Source: Heterostelium multicystogenum (Eukaryota > Evosea > Eumycetozoa > Acytosteliales > Acytosteliaceae). From it: 64,000 bases of DNA. The DNA lies in NCBI GenBank assembly GCA_003667245.1, contig RCNN01000107.1:1-64000 (forward strand), given 5' to 3'. Position 1 is the stretch's first letter. Each line of letters begins with the position of its first letter. The translations under genes and the position numbers were made by a program. The notes under the pieces are model-generated. The model did not search any database. It worked only from the letters and a program-made list of their open reading frames with translations, and had not been told where the DNA came from. Positions 51,069-64,000 of this stretch are shown piece by piece.

Positions 51069-54061
51069 CCAATATCAGCCATCCAATTAAAAACAATCAA
51101 ATCAAAAATACAACCTAAACCAAAACAAACAAGTTGTAAAAATAACACTATATTCATTCATTCATTCATCATCAGATACATAAATAACAAACAAACAACC
51201 AATAATAATCAATCAAACAGTCCTGTATTAGAATCATCATCAGTAATAACAAATAGCAGAAGTAGATCACCAGAATCAGAATCTTCCTTGAAGAGCTGAC
51301 CTTATATTTAGCAATCACCAGCCAACGAACCAACCAACACTCACTTCCTCTCCCCCTTCTCTTCTCCTCAACCAATCATTATATTTAATCAAATCAATCA
51401 ATCAATCAATCGATTAATCAATCAATTAATCAATTAATTGTCAATCTATTTATTTATTTATTTATCACTTTTGTACTACTATTTCATTATTTATTATAAC
51501 TAGCTTAATATATAGCCTTCACATGTCAAAATAACAATAAGATACCTTTAGTTAACAATAGTATTTAGAAAAAGGTAAGGTAAGAGAGCAACTATAAAGA
51601 TAGATCAGATAGGATTATTCTTTGAAATTTGAACCGGAGTCAAATCATATCATCATACTATGTCATATCATATGTCCATCATAGTACCATCATAGTTATT
51701 GTTATTGTTTTGTTGCTATTTATGTTGAATTGACTACAAATACAATCATTATAAATGAATCTACCTTGAATAGAAAGAGTATCCCTGAAATAGGCTGAAA
51801 TGTTAACATGATTTAAATAGAGTACTATATTTCGAATGTGGTATACTAGTAGTATAACAACTATATTTGATTGATAGTGTAATTAATCGACATTTATTAA
51901 GCTTTATATTCTATAATCAAGCAATAAACATCAATCAGTGATGAGCATCAGTTATTATAATAGCTATTTTAAATCAATCAATCAAACAATCAATCAGTAT
52001 AAAACACAACATAACACAACAACACACTATAGGAGGAATGATATATAACATAACAACACTACCAATTTATATCACACACTCGCACCACTACGATACTCTA
52101 AAATCAGGTATGCCTGTAAGCCAACCAACCATCAACCGATCAACACACTTCAAATGAATCATATATTTAGAAATATAGCTACACATAACATCAATCTCAT
52201 TGTCATCAATCAAGTTCAATCGCACCTATTATTACTATTATTATTATATTTTCAATTCATAAATCAATCACAGTCAATCATCTCAAGTTATCAAAGCTTT
52301 TGATTATATATATTTCCAGTTTGGATGTATGGATGTATTTCATTTAGAACTACCTTTAACTAACCTTAGTACATCCATTCATTACTCCTTTATTAATTTA
52401 AATATTTTATATTATATTATAATATTAGAGTTAAAGCAGCCGATTAGCTAAAGTTAAATTAAAATAATATAACAGGTTAGCATTAGTTTCAATTAAATTA
52501 AATTAAATCAAATCAAATCAAATCAAAACAAGTTATAAATATCACCCAACAACAATTGAGTATACAGTAGTGTAATCATATTCATATTCCATTATTTCAA
52601 AATCAAAGTAGCCATATGAAATTTCACCACCTCTATCAATTATAATCGATTGATTGAAATTAAATCGGAATCAATCCTGTACTGTACTGTACGTTAATTA
52701 ATTTAGTTGTTATTTGCAATTGGTCATGCCGAGACAGGAAACATTCAACTTTATCAATGCTGTTGTTAGTTATGATATTTTAGATTGGAATAACACTTCA
52801 TTCCACCCTTCTTTAAAAATATATTTCATTACAAAGACGTTAGTCAATATTCCAGTAGGATATAATATAATTTGATGTTTGCGATTTTAGGATAGGACTG
52901 GATACACATGGATTGCATTGGATGTGGTGGTGCTATAATACTATAATTGCCGCAGTTGTTGTTATTGGCGCTCTAGTATAATATACTTTTAGTATTCACC
53001 GGAACATACCAATCCAATGTTATCCAATTTTAAGTATCACACACCACACATCTAAACAACAATCCAATTGAATCCAATCCTATCGCATCCAATCAACATC
53101 CACAAATAGAGCATATGAAATTAGATATTAATTAACATTTTAGATACATAACATACTTGATGTTGATTATGTCTTCACTTACTCTATTCATCAAAGTAAT
53201 GATTATACATATTCAAAATTGCAATTAATCAGAATATCCATACATTCATACATATATGCTTAATTAATCGATAGATAGCATCATCCTTCCATCCATCCAC
53301 CATCCACTGGTGAAATAACCAAACAAAGTCAAGTTGTTCAATTTAGACATTACATTTCCCGTTACAGTAATAATATTTTATTGACAATATAATAATATCA
53401 TCACATTCTAATATTTGCATTTACAAATCATTAGCAATAACAAGAACAAAAGCTCAAGGTTAGTGTTGCAATCCAACAACAACAACATTTTCAATTAATT
53501 GAAAATCATCATATGCACTCATTCACTCTCATCAATGTTGAAATTATTTTTATGATTGGTCAACATTCATCTATCCATATTATCCATATTTATATTTGTG
53601 GTTTGTTTTATTTTTCATTAGCCTAAATGCATTTTAGCACATTTATTTGTGCATAAAAGCGTGTGATCGTTATTATAATGTGTTATAACCACTTCTTTAC
53701 TATAACTCACACACTCGAGTTTTATAAATTAAAATATGTATGCTAACAAGTGATGTGCTATTAGTTGTGACCTACTACTCCTACTTTGCTTCTGATTATC
53801 TGAAAGGAAAGAGTTGAATTGCATTGCTGTGGAAGGTGAGGAGTGGAGTGTATTCGAGTAAAATATATTATCATGTTGTTATTGTTGTATATATAAGTAA
53901 GTTAGTTGAATCAGGCAGTCAATTTGAATTGATCTGATTTAACAGTGTGTGTTTAGTCTTGAGAAAAGTAAAATAATATGTGTTAATGCTATTTATGGTT
54001 ATGATGTGGTGGTAGTTGTTTAGTTTAGTCGAGGTGTGAATCTATGTGGTTGGTAGCTACC

Positions 54062-54098
54062 AGCGATGGGGGGTGTTTGCTTTGTTGATTGTGTGACA
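54062..54098. promoter_or_regulatory. Possible G-box-like element (GGGGGGTGTTTG, then GTGTG)
   Basis: A G-run with TGTTTG is followed about 20 bases later by TTGTGTGA in the upstream region of the RapGAP gene. It resembles GBF-type G-boxes of dictyostelid developmental promoters. This is pattern resemblance only. Confidence 0.25.
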
Positions 54099-55437
54099 AG
54101 TTAGGTTAGAGTTTGTTGGATGTTATTGTTCAATTATTATTATTATATAGGAAATCAATTATCTGATTATTTGGATGTTGATATTTCTATTGGTTAGCAT
54201 TCAGCTCCAAGCGTTTTCTTGAAAAGACATTGGTTATAGTTGGTTGTGTACTACACCTTTCAGTGCCATTAAAAATCAATTGAGAAGTTACTTACTTAAT
54301 TTACTTCATCAACAATTATAACAACAACAACTTGACACTAATAACAATAATAACATTATACTAGCAACAACACCAATAACAACATCAAATATATATATGT
54401 TATATTAGCAATAATATTGGTTACACCAACATCACTCACTTGTTCATATTCTTACGCTCCACTCTTAATAGTTTAGCAGCGTTATTACTTTCTTTATTTG
54501 TTTTGCTTTGCTTTGCATTGTTTTGCTTAAATGTTTGCGTTCTATTGAATTAATTCTTGCTTTACCTGTACATAAATATAACTTTAACAATTACATACAG
54601 ATACAGTACAGATAGACAGACAAACAGACAGACTTAGATAGATTTATATATAATTATTAATTCATTCAAATTTCAATTGAGCAATTCATCCAAATCATAT
54701 TTATACCTCTTTGATTTCAATTTCATATTTGATACATCATCATAATCAAAATCAAATATCCAATATATTATTTATTTATTTATTCTTATTATTTATTTAT
54801 TTATTTACTAGCTTGTTTGATTGTTTGATTGCTTGCTTGCCTGTTGATAAGCTTTTCAAGCGAACCAACTCAAACAAATCAAAATCATACCGAAGCAAAA
54901 TAATAGTGGCGGTGTAGTGTAGTAAAACCCACCAATAGTAAATCTATTACTATTAATCAAACATTCAATATCCATCATATATTAATTTATTATAGTTTGA
55001 TTCCATTGAAATCACTTTCTCTCACTCATATCATATCACATCACCCACACCATATTTCCCACTTTCAACTTCACCAAATAAATCTTATTTTTAAATATAT
55101 ATACATCATATATCCGTCAACATACCCACTCAATTGAACTTTGTGATCGGTCATACAAATCCAACTTCTACTTCAGGCAATAATATTAATATTAATAATA
55201 ATAATAGCCAATTATAAAATAGTCATTGTTTGATAATATTTGGAAAGAGCTTCCACTTATTTGATTATTATTCACTATTATTTTGTTTAATATTAATTAA
55301 CTATTCAAATTTGGAAATAACCATCCTCCTCAAATCCAATCCAATCTGATCTTGATCAATCAATTAAATCGTTTAAACTAATCCGATTATCATTTACTAA
55401 TTGAACCAAACCATCATCTTCCACAACCAACATCACA

Positions 55438-58350
55438 ATGTCCACTATATATCATGTAGTTAGAACCACTAGCCACCATAGCCGGAAGAACATCTGTGAT
55501 ATCAATAATTCGGACAATAGCCAACCTGCTGTATATTTTGTAAAAAAATCTGCTAGAAAGCGAAGCATAATTGTTGACGATAATAACAACAACAATAATA
55601 ATAATAATCAACAAACCTCACAACCTACACAACCAATAATTAGTTTTAGTAATAACAATAATAATACTAATAATAATAATATAACTCATCATAGTCGTAG
55701 TTATAGTAATAATAATAATAATAATATTTTACAAACTTCACCAAAGCTTTTGGCTTCAAATTCTTCAACACCGTCATCAGCAACTCAAAATTCAAATTCC
55801 AATAATTGTTCATTACCCACATCACCACACACCCCATCGAGTCCTTGTCTGCCTCAAGTCAGTATAACAATGGCCGAAACTAATAGTTTTACATCGGATG
55901 CATTTTTATCAACTTCACCGGTTACAATCGCTGTCACTCCTCCACCATCTCCACACCTCCCAAGCTCGGAAGAGGAAAGGAGAAATGGTCTCAAATTGCT
56001 CCTCTCTTCCCTTATTCCATCTGTCATAATTGGTGTGGAAGCAATTGAAAATGATATCACTTCTATCTTTAGCATTGAAGATCTCAACGAGAAGCGTCCC
56101 TATTGTCAAGTGTTGATTGCACTTTCAAAGGTATGTCAACCCAATTTGATTGCATAACATTCATCTAGCATACTAATCAATGGCAACCACCAATTAATGA
56201 CAGGTATTAAAAGAATATCCAAAAGGTATGGGATACATCGCAAGACCATTGCCATCATGTTTTGAGTTTATATCCAAAGTTGAGAGAATTTAGAGCACAG
56301 ATGGATCTATTGATTTGGGAAATCATTTCGAAACTCTCTATTCTTCGTGAGTTTGTAGAGAACAATCAAGATGTTCAAAATCTATATGTAGTTGCCCTCA
56401 GTATCCGTGATGCAAAGAATTGTTTCAGCCTGCATGATTGCGAACATTATATTAAGAGTATTGATGAAATCGATCCAGGATTAAACAGAAAGTTGTTTTC
56501 ATCCTCCTCTAAACCAAGCAGTCCCAAACCAGTATTGTCACGTGCTCCTCGTGAGATGATTGATTCAACCAAAAACATGGTCAACTCTGCTATTGAATCA
56601 AAATCCATCCAGCAACAGCAACAGATTGCCAATGGTGGTGCAGGTGCAGGCGATGAGAAGGTCTCACTATTTAGAAATCTTATCAGCCAACAGGTTAATG
56701 CAATGAAAACAAATCCACAGGAATATAAGAAGAAGTTACTTCAACATCGTCGTGAGAAGCTTGAGGGCAGCGCAGAACAACAATCCTCTCCATCATTGTC
56801 ATCATCAGGAAATAATGTTGTTGGTAATCCAAAGCGAAACTCGACAGGAAACTCACCCAATGTCGTCTCGAAATCACATGAAGCTTGGCCAAATGGTTCA
56901 CGTACCCCTGTAGAAAAATCACGCAATAGCTTAACACCTCCAGGAAAGTCTGGACGTTCTTTCTCAGATCCATCAATCGTCTCTGAACAATTGCTAAATC
57001 CATCAATCGACAGAATCACACGCCACTACAAACTACAAGCATCCTCACCAGCAACTTCTTCCAACAATATTTCCAACCTTCTCACTCCACCACATCTCAA
57101 TTTGAATGCCGACTTGGACACTTCACAGGAGTGGGACAAGTACAACGAACAACAATCAATCGATGCTGGTTTCCATCTTCTCCAACAAGTCCGTGGATTC
57201 AAGACAGACTCTGGAAGTGCCCAACTCAAGTCATTGTTGGACATGAATCAGTATTTGATTCGCGAGGAATCCAACGACGAATTGTTCTACCATGACGACT
57301 TTGCAGAGAGAAATCACACAAACTTCCTTGGTGTCAGCAAAGGTGCCGACAAAACACCTATTGCTATTTCCATTTGCACCTGTATCTTGGAGAGCACTGG
57401 TGAAATGGAGCTGTTGTATATTATCAGAACACAGGAAGGTGATGAGCGTCTGCGCTTCAACTTTGCCAAGAGCCGTGATATGTCTGCAAAAGATATGATC
57501 AAATTGCTCAAGAAGTCACGTCAACAATTTTCCAACTACCGCATTAAGGAAATCAAGGAGGAGAACATCCTCATGGACTTGCTTGAGTTTGAAGCAAAGA
57601 ACAGTGCCCAGAAGAATTTCAAGTTTGGTGTACTCTATTGCCGTGACGGACAGACACAGGAAAATGAGATGTACGCCAACCAAGAGCCATTCTCCAAGCA
57701 ATACAACGATTTCCTTGAGCTGCTCGGTGAACGTATCGAATTGAAAGACTGGAAGGCATACAGAGGTGGACTGGACATCAAGGATAACATGACTGGAACA
57801 CACTCGATCCACAGATACTGGAGAAACTACCAAATTATGTTCCACGTCGCCACCATGATTCCCCACAAACCCGACGACCTCCAGCAAATCGACCGTAAGC
57901 GTCATCTTGGAAACGACATTGTCATCCTGATATTCAAAGAGGGTGACACACCCATCAATCCATCGATATTCAAATCCAATTTCAATCACATATTCGCTGT
58001 TGTACAGGTTGACGAAAATATGTCAACACCAGAGAGCACCTTTTATAAATTCTCGATCAGCTGCAAAGATGAAATCACATCTTTCGGTCCATCATTCCCC
58101 AAGCACTATAGTTTCTCACCTGAAGAGTTAAAGGAGTTTTTAATTACAAAATGTAAGTTCATCATCTCAAAATTAGATCAGATCAGATCAAATAGAGCAG
58201 TCAAAAACTAACATATTACTTGTTCCATAAACAACAACAGTGACTAATGGAGAAAGATGGGTATTAAATTCACCTGTATTCTATCAAAAGTTTGTCAGAA
58301 CTAGAAGAGAATTCTTACAATCTTATATCAATGATTATTTTGAAAACTAA
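55438..58350 (+). CDS. RapGAP-domain protein (Rap GTPase-activating)
   Basis: This protein turns off Rap-type small GTPases, which control adhesion and cytoskeleton in amoebae. Exons: 55438-56130, 56204-58152 and 58241-58350. The N-terminus is rich in Asn, Ser and Pro (poly-N encoded by AAT/AAC runs). A helical region follows (WDTSQDHCHHVLSLYPKL...), then a Ser-rich linker with a basic patch. The C-terminal RapGAP domain begins near 57120. It contains NFLGVSKGADKTPIAIS, the FLELLGERIELKDWKAYRGG stretch, and the catalytic asparagine-thumb helix HLGNDIVILIF (about 57902-57936). The third exon supplies the expected family end (NSPVFYQKFVRTRREFLQSY). One frame break is likely in an A run at 56221-56224, because KVWDTSQDH continues in the next frame. 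Length is about 915 residues. The catalytic Asn is present, so activity is expected. Confidence 0.9.
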
Positions 58351-58526
58351 ATCCAAATAGATAAATAGTATAAGATAGATATAGTATAGGTTATTAACTT
58401 GAAAAGAATTTTAATAATAAAGTGAATAAATGATCAATCGATTTATATGATCAAATTATAATTATAATTATATAGTACTATTTAATTGTTATATTATTAT
58501 TTATGTATTTTCTTTTGATTATCTAA

Positions 58527-59525
58527 TTATCTACCTGGTCTTCTTGCAGGGGCAGCGGCAGCTCCCGCTTGTCCACCCTCTTCGGACATTTGTGGAACAA
58601 ATACATTCAAAAGTGTAATGATTGCCAATGGCAAGAAGTAGTACCACTAAGATTTGAGATCATGAGAGAAACAAGCAAGAACTAGTTAGTAGATATTACA
58701 ATTCTCTTCTGGAAGTCGGGGATACGTACGTATTTTCTAAAGAATGATTGATTTTCTTCTTCTGGCTTTTCACCTTCTTTTGGAGGTGGTGCAATTACAG
58801 GCCTATATATCATGCATTATTGAGATATGAGTTTTCTATAATAATATGAATCATAGAGGTATACTATACTTTTGGGCAACATATGCAATGTCAATTGTTA
58901 CATATATTAAATTCTTTGTATTGTCATAATCTGCAGGTGGTTTAGTCATATGATAGCTGCATCCAATGAGGTTGAGAGTTGTCGGATCCAAGCTTAACTT
59001 TAATGTTTCATATGTCAATGATGAATCATTAAGTATTTTTCTAGATTGTGAATGTTAAGATTGGATTTGGTTTGATTCAAATGATTGAAGAGATCAAGAT
59101 TGAAGTATGGTTAGATATTATATGAATATGATGATAAGATTGTTGGCAGGCAACAGTTGCAACATTAATATCGTACATACTCTTGGTAGTGAACAAACCA
59201 TCTGTAAGTTCTCTTTAGATGGTAAATCTGAGGTTATTTTAGTTTTGAAGAACTCTGATTGCTGTTGATACTTCTTCTTCTCTTCGACTGTCAATGGTTT
59301 GCAATCGGTTGCCAACGCCTGCTTTGTTGTGTTGGTATTGATCTCTTGATAGTTATTTGGAAGTAATCTTGGTTTAAAGATAACTTTACATCTATCTGAC
59401 TTGTCATTAGCATGAGTTACTGTAAATGTTAGATCTTTACCCTGCTGTTGGGTGTTACAGCTAACATATCCAATCAAAACTACAGCAACTATACACAATC
59501 TTATCATTAAATCATTATTTCTCAT
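58527..59525 (-). CDS. emc10: ER membrane protein complex subunit 10
   Basis: EMC10 is a lumenal/peripheral subunit of the EMC, the ER insertase for multipass and tail-anchored proteins. Exons: 59525-59181, 59040-58870, 58802-58731 (plus one base) and 58646-58527, all in frame. The ATG at 59525 opens a signal peptide (LCIVAVVLIGYVSC). The lumenal part has GCSYHMTKPPADYD and the IDIAYVAQK strand, followed by a Pro/Glu-rich linker. The end has the EMC10-typical aromatic membrane segment FFRKYWYYFLPLAIITLLNVF and a Gly/Ala-rich tail (EEGGQAGAAAAPARRPGR). Predicted length is about 235 residues, normal for the family. No indel was noticed, so the reading frame is reliable. Confidence 0.85.
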
Positions 59526-59867
59526 CTTTATCTACCTGTTATGTTATTATTAATTTGATCCAATTGCCAAATATGACAAACTGATTGAAGATCTGGTTTT
59601 TTGAAAAATGAATAGAACTCAAGAAATTTAAAAACTAAATGGGGTGGTCAAAGGGATGAAATACTGTCGAGTATGAATTATATATGTTCTCTGAAATAAT
59701 TTGGTTTATTTTATTGACCATAATTCTCGCTGGCTCTTAAGAGTTATTCTTTGATCAAAAGAAAGTAACTCGAATTATTCTTAACAGTTGAAACAGAGAA
59801 GAAAAAGTTTTAAATAAGAAATTGCTTAAACTCGAAGGTCTATTGTTGTTAAAATATTATTAAAATT
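59526..59867. other. Short intergenic region
   Basis: The segment lies between the EMC10 start and the end of the TMEM144-like gene, both on the minus strand. No gene was seen. Confidence 0.4.
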
Positions 59868-60995
59868 TTAGTTTCCAGATAATGTTAAAATGGTAATACC
59901 AGCTCCTAAAAACATAAATGATATCAAGAGAATCAAGAGATTCTTGATACCCTGAATCTCCTTAAAGACCAAAACACTCCAGAGTGAGGAGACAACCATT
60001 GGACCGGATGATCCGATTGGGAAACCAATGGTGTAACCAAGATTTTGTGTAGCAATCATGAGACCTACTTGTGCTATTCCCCAAAGCACACCAGAGATGA
60101 ATGATGGCAAAATTGTCTGTGCATATACTTGTGGTGGACGCTTGAAAATACTGTAAACAATGAAAGTCAATGTGTTGAAAATGAAGATACCAGAGAAGTG
60201 ACAGAATACAAATGCCAATGGACTGGCAGCTGGGTTGGCTTGCTTCCAGAGTTGCATTGGAACCATGTTGACACCATAGAGGATTCCAGAGAAGATGGCC
60301 AGACCGACACCAACCAAGGTGTTGAAGGGTGGTGGGATTCTTTCGAAAATCATCTTGTCCTCTTGGGGTTCAGTTGGTGGCTTGTAGTTGATGCCAATAG
60401 AGTCGTCTACAATGGCAGAGTAATCGTATTCAGAACGACGCGACTTTTCGTTACCGTTGTCCAAAGTTGGTTTGATGAAGAAAAAGAATAGAATTGCGCA
60501 AACAATGAATGCGAAACCAATCCAATTCAAAACTGGGTGCGATACCTCTTGCTTGTGTAGACCAAACCATCCAAACTTTCCAGTGAAGAAACCAGTGATC
60601 AAACTAGAGCATGACCACAAAAAGCAATCCCAAACCTAAACCAATAGACTTGACAATGGGAATGACACACAAATTACCAATCGACCACAAAGATCCACCC
60701 AATATACCCCATGGATCAAACATATAATCTCCAGCTATAAACATCGCTACATAAGCCGTACATAAAGTACCCATTGACATCACCCAAGTGAATGCAAAAC
60801 CATTACCAGTTGGAAAATTCTTTGTTGGAACTAAAATCAATGATTGAATTCGTTATTAATATAAAGTACATAACTTTTCTTGAGTCAAGCTGCATTGATT
60901 TAATCTTGATCTAAAGTTCACATACCATAATTTGAACCAAAGAATACAGATGCAACTACGGCACCTATATAACCTGCAACTTGTGGACTAACCAT
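59868..60995 (-). CDS. TMEM144-family membrane transporter-like protein
   Basis: This is a ten-helix membrane protein of the DMT-like superfamily (TMEM144 family, also called carbohydrate transporter-like). Dictyostelium has TMEM144 homologs. Exon 1 (60995-60926) encodes MVSPQVAGYIGAVVASVFFG and ends inside the conserved NYVPTK, which is completed by exon 2 (60830-59868). Family blocks seen are VPTKNF, DPWGILGGSLWSIGNL, GILYGVNMVPMQLW and a C-terminal GFPIGSSGPMVVSSLWSVLVF. One frame break lies near 60620, at a T run (GLGLL then WSCSSLITGFF). The estimated length is about 340 residues, normal for the family. The substrate is unknown; a nucleotide-sugar or drug/metabolite role would follow from the superfamily only. 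Confidence 0.85.
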
Positions 60996-61808
60996 TATCA
61001 AACTCTATTATATCTATTTATTATATTATCAAATAGCTTTCACTGTTTTATATATTTAGATTGATTGACTTGACTTTTATTTAACTTAATTGTATTGTAT
61101 AAAGATTGTATGTATGTAATATTACTTCTACTACTGGTAGATCGAACTAACTTTGGTTAACTAATGAATCAAACTAACAACTATACAACAATAACAAAGC
61201 AAAGCAAAGCAAAGACTAACCTAAACTTTAGTACTATAGTATTTTGTTAGAATGGCTATTAAAAGTGGTGCGATGTTTGTTTGATATTTTATTTGTAAAT
61301 ATAGTTGTGTTGGTTTAATTATTATTTATTGGTGGATTATAAATTAAAATGTGGTGGTAGTTGTGGTGGTGGTTTATTGGATTTTATGAACAATATTTTT
61401 GCAACAAAAATAAAAGTTATTGTATCAATATAAATATCTGACTGTTCGCTATAAACCCTTTTAAATTGGTACTCAAATGAAATCTAATCAGACGTCAATT
61501 GAGTAGTTGCCAAAATCTAAAAAAAATAAAACAAAATGATTTAAAAAATAAATAATAAAAAATGATAATTAAAGTTATTTTACCAAAAGCATCAAATGCT
61601 TTGTATTTTGTGACTACCCTGGTAAACTCGAATTTAAAGTCGACTTTGTGTGTTTAGATTTTTTTGTTGGTGTCAACTTCAAATTTGTGTTCTATGTGTG
61701 TTATAGATTTATATAATGATCATCTTGCATGACATGACAGATGATTGTATGGTGGTTTTTTTGTTTGTTTGAAAAGGTGTAGATGTAGTTTTATTTGTGA
61801 TGATTCGC
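60996..61808. other. Intergenic region, promoter side of the TMEM144-like gene
   Basis: The region is AT-rich, with GCAAA units at 61195-61212 and TGGTGG runs near 61350. It also contains the 3' end of the fumarase gene. No gene was seen. Confidence 0.4.
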
Positions 61809-63648
61809 TTAGTTCTTCTTCTTGATTGGACCAATCATATCCTCTGGACGAACCCATTGGTCGAATTGCTCGCTTGAGACGTATCCAAGAGCAAGACAGG
61901 CCTCCTTGAGAGTGGTCTTCTCGGCATGGGCCTTCTTGGCAGCCTTGGCAGCCTTGTCGTATCCAATGTATGGGTTGAGTGCGGTGACCAACATCAATGA
62001 TTCGTTCATCAATTGGGAGATACGCTTCTCGTCAGCCTTGATTCCGACAACGCAGTTCTTGGTGAAGGAAACTGCACCGTCACCCAAGAGACGGATTGAC
62101 TGCAAGAGATTGGCAATCATGACTGGCTTGAAGACGTTCAACTCGAAGTGACCGTTGGATCCGGCAACGGAGATGGTGGTGTTGTTACCCATGACTTGGG
62201 CGCAGACCATGGTCAAGGCCTCGCATTGGGTTGGGTTGACCTTACCTGGCATGATGGAGCTTCCTGGCTCGTTCTCTGGGAGCAAGAGCTCACCCAAACC
62301 GCAACGTGGTCCAGATCCAAGGAGACGGATGTCGTTGGCGATCTTCATGAGTGAGACGGCGACGGTGTTGCATGCACCGCTGACCTCGACGATGACGTCG
62401 TGAGCAGCCAAAGCCTCAAACTTGTTTGGAGCAGTCTTGAATGGGATGTTGGTGAGACGGGCAACCTCGGCGGCGATGGCAACGTCGAATCCAACTGGGG
62501 TGTTCAAACCAGTACCGACAGCAGTACCACCTTGGGCCAATTGGTAAAGACGTGGGAGAGTAGCTTCGATACGGGCAATACCGTACTCGATTTGGGTGCA
62601 GTAACCAGAGAACTCTTGACCAAGAGTCAATGGAGTGGCATCTTGCAAATGAGTTCTACCGATCTTAATGATGTGTTCGAATTCCTCTTGCTTCTGCTTC
62701 ATGGCAGCCAACAACATCTTCAAACCTGGCAACAAACGTTGGTTAATCTCCATAGCGGCAGCAATGTGCATGCAAGTTGGGAAACTAAAAATGGATCAAC
62801 ATTAAAGTTGTTCGTTAGTTAGATGGCCATCCTCTTTAAAGTCAACCTAGTATCTCTGGGCTCTATACCTACGTGTCATTGGATGATTGTGACTTGTTTA
62901 CATGATCATTTGGATGGACGGCCTTCTTTGAGTTGAGAAATCTCTTTGGTTGGTCATCAATTCGATGGCTCTGTTGGAAATAACCTCTAGAAGGGGAAGT
63001 TAATGATTCTGTCGTTTGTGTTTTGTTGTTCTCTGGAGGTGATGTGATCTCTTGGACTTACCGTTGACATTCATGTTGGTTTGGGTACCAGAACCGGTTT
63101 GGAATACAACCAATGGGAATTGGTCGTCCAATTTACCAGAGATAACTTCGTCGGCAGCCTTGACGATGTTGTCAGCGATGGTGGCGTCGAGACCGAATTG
63201 CTTGTTGACAATAGCAGCAGACTTCTTGAGGTAATCCAAAGGCTCTGATGACTGGGATTGGCATCTTGGCAGATGGACCACCAATATCAAAGTTCTCCAA
63301 TGAACGTTGGGTTTGGGCACCCCAGTATTTGCTGTCGTCAACCTTGATCTCACCAAAAGTATCGAATTCAGATCTGTATGTAGTCATTGCTCTGATAAAT
63401 GATTGATTTAAATTTGATTTCTATTTCATTGATCAACAACTTGTAGATTAGTTTTATGCAATCGAATCGATTCGCGTCATATGTCAATGATCAATATCTA
63501 GCTACTCTACTCTTGGTCGATCTAAGCTAATCTAACTACACTCAATCAACAATCAACAACCACAACAACAACAATCTAGCTAGCGACATGTCGATGAGAA
63601 TTGACTTACCAAAGTGAGGTTGGTAGCACTCTTAAATGAAGATAACAT
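61809..63648 (-). CDS. fumH: Fumarate hydratase, class II, probably mitochondrial
   Basis: This enzyme catalyses fumarate + water to malate in the TCA cycle. Class II features: [27 protein letters not shown], and the superfamily signature [13 protein letters not shown] near the end. Exons: 63648-63610 ([13 protein letters not shown], a mitochondrial-targeting-like leader), 63391-63062, 62986-62873 and 62784-61809. An ATG at 63387 right after the second splice site opens [13 protein letters not shown], the start of the mature-type enzyme, and would give a cytosolic form. As read, the first exon joins one base out of frame. Other breaks lie near 63238 (AFG then LKKSAAIVN) and near 62920 (RDFS then VHPNDHVN). 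The main exon is clean. Length is about 490 residues with the leader. Confidence 0.92.
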
Positions 63649-64000
63649 TATTTAATCAATTTATTATTTTGATATTAAAATTAATATATCTGTGTGTTAT
63701 TGCTGTGATGATCAGTTTGATTAGTCTCTACTTTAAAACAAAAAAAAAAAAAAAACAAAAACACAAAAATCACACACTGATTGCAGTAGACCTCTGCATT
63801 ATGATTATCATTTGATGTCACACTGCCCCAAATTTGACAAAAAAAACACATTTTAAATGTGAAATTTCTGGTGCCGAAAGTGTTCTGATATCATTGGGAA
63901 AAACCAAAATCATCAATTTAAATACCTATATAATAAAAATATTAATTTTTCTATGATGGAATCTAATGCATAGGAGTTGTCCTGATCTTGAGGAAATTAA
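63649..64000. other. Upstream region of the fumarase gene, no gene seen
   Basis: The last 350 bases are AT-rich with A runs at 63739-63755 and near 63840. They form the fumarase promoter side and run off the window. Confidence 0.4.

Larger units (their letters stand above)
50321..55437. other. Five-kilobase gene-free region upstream of the RapGAP gene
   Basis: No credible gene is visible; open frames are short and AT-rich. The first 550 bases are less AT-rich and contain several inverted repeats (see the separate entry). The remainder is AT-rich with CAAT, CATC and ATC runs, occasional poly-purine tracts, and C-rich boxes near 50838 (GCCCCCACC) and 51055 (ACACCCCCACA), plus a G-rich box near 54063. 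The last kilobase looks like a 5' leader of the RapGAP gene. Confidence 0.5.

Noticed and set aside
54603..54810. CRISPR-like or satellite array
   Set aside because: Only simple ACAG/TTTA microsatellites; no spacer-repeat structure and the genome is eukaryotic.

Overview
The window looks like nuclear DNA of a dictyostelid social amoeba (Amoebozoa, Dictyostelia). Seen in the sequence: very AT-rich intergenic DNA, short introns (mostly about 50-100 bases, GTAAGT/GTATGT to AG), and poly-asparagine and poly-glutamine tracts in proteins. The gene set also fits: a cAMP-receptor-like GPCR, a Roco kinase, HAP2, a Dicer-type helicase fused to an RNA-dependent RNA polymerase, an IPT/TIG surface protein and an ankyrin-TBC RabGAP. 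I did not fix the species. No rRNA, CRISPR, transposon or convincing tRNA was found.

Layout. 0.4-6.7 kb: ADP/ATP carrier (+), a secreted cysteine-rich protein (-), an ankyrin-TBC RabGAP (-), then about 6 kb without a gene. 12.9-23.5 kb, all minus: a 7TM receptor, a 53BP1/Crb2-like tandem-BRCT protein and a HAP2/GCS1 gamete fusogen. 25.8-38.6 kb, all plus: a very large Roco kinase with a RasGAP-like front end, an F-box/LRR-like protein and an IPT/TIG membrane protein. 38.7-46.6 kb, minus: a giant RNAi polymerase carrying a Dicer/RIG-I-type helicase, an RdRP and a Cid1/TUTase-type nucleotidyltransferase in one continuous coding region. 47.2-50.3 kb: RuvB-like 2 (-) and NUS1 (+), divergent. Then about 5 kb without a gene, a RapGAP (+), EMC10 (-), a TMEM144-type transporter (-) and a fumarase (-).

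The standout is the 38.7-46.6 kb gene. In fission yeast the RdRP complex RDRC is three proteins: Rdp1 polymerase, Hrr1 helicase and Cid12 nucleotidyltransferase. Here the same three activities appear in one polypeptide. Other points of interest are HAP2 with a B-box-like zinc cluster in its cytosolic tail, a degenerate GTPase P-loop in the Roco kinase, and hidden last exons in NUS1 and the RdRP gene.

Caution. Many genes show single-base indels that break the frame, often in homopolymers and sometimes as compensating pairs. The ADP/ATP carrier has seven. RuvB-like 2, NUS1 and EMC10 have none that I could see. I read these breaks as sequence errors rather than decay, so I annotate across them and state where they lie. 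Exon borders of the large genes are partly uncertain. Genes acting on small GTPases (RabGAP, Roco/RasGAP-like, RapGAP) each have an unusually long gene-free upstream region.
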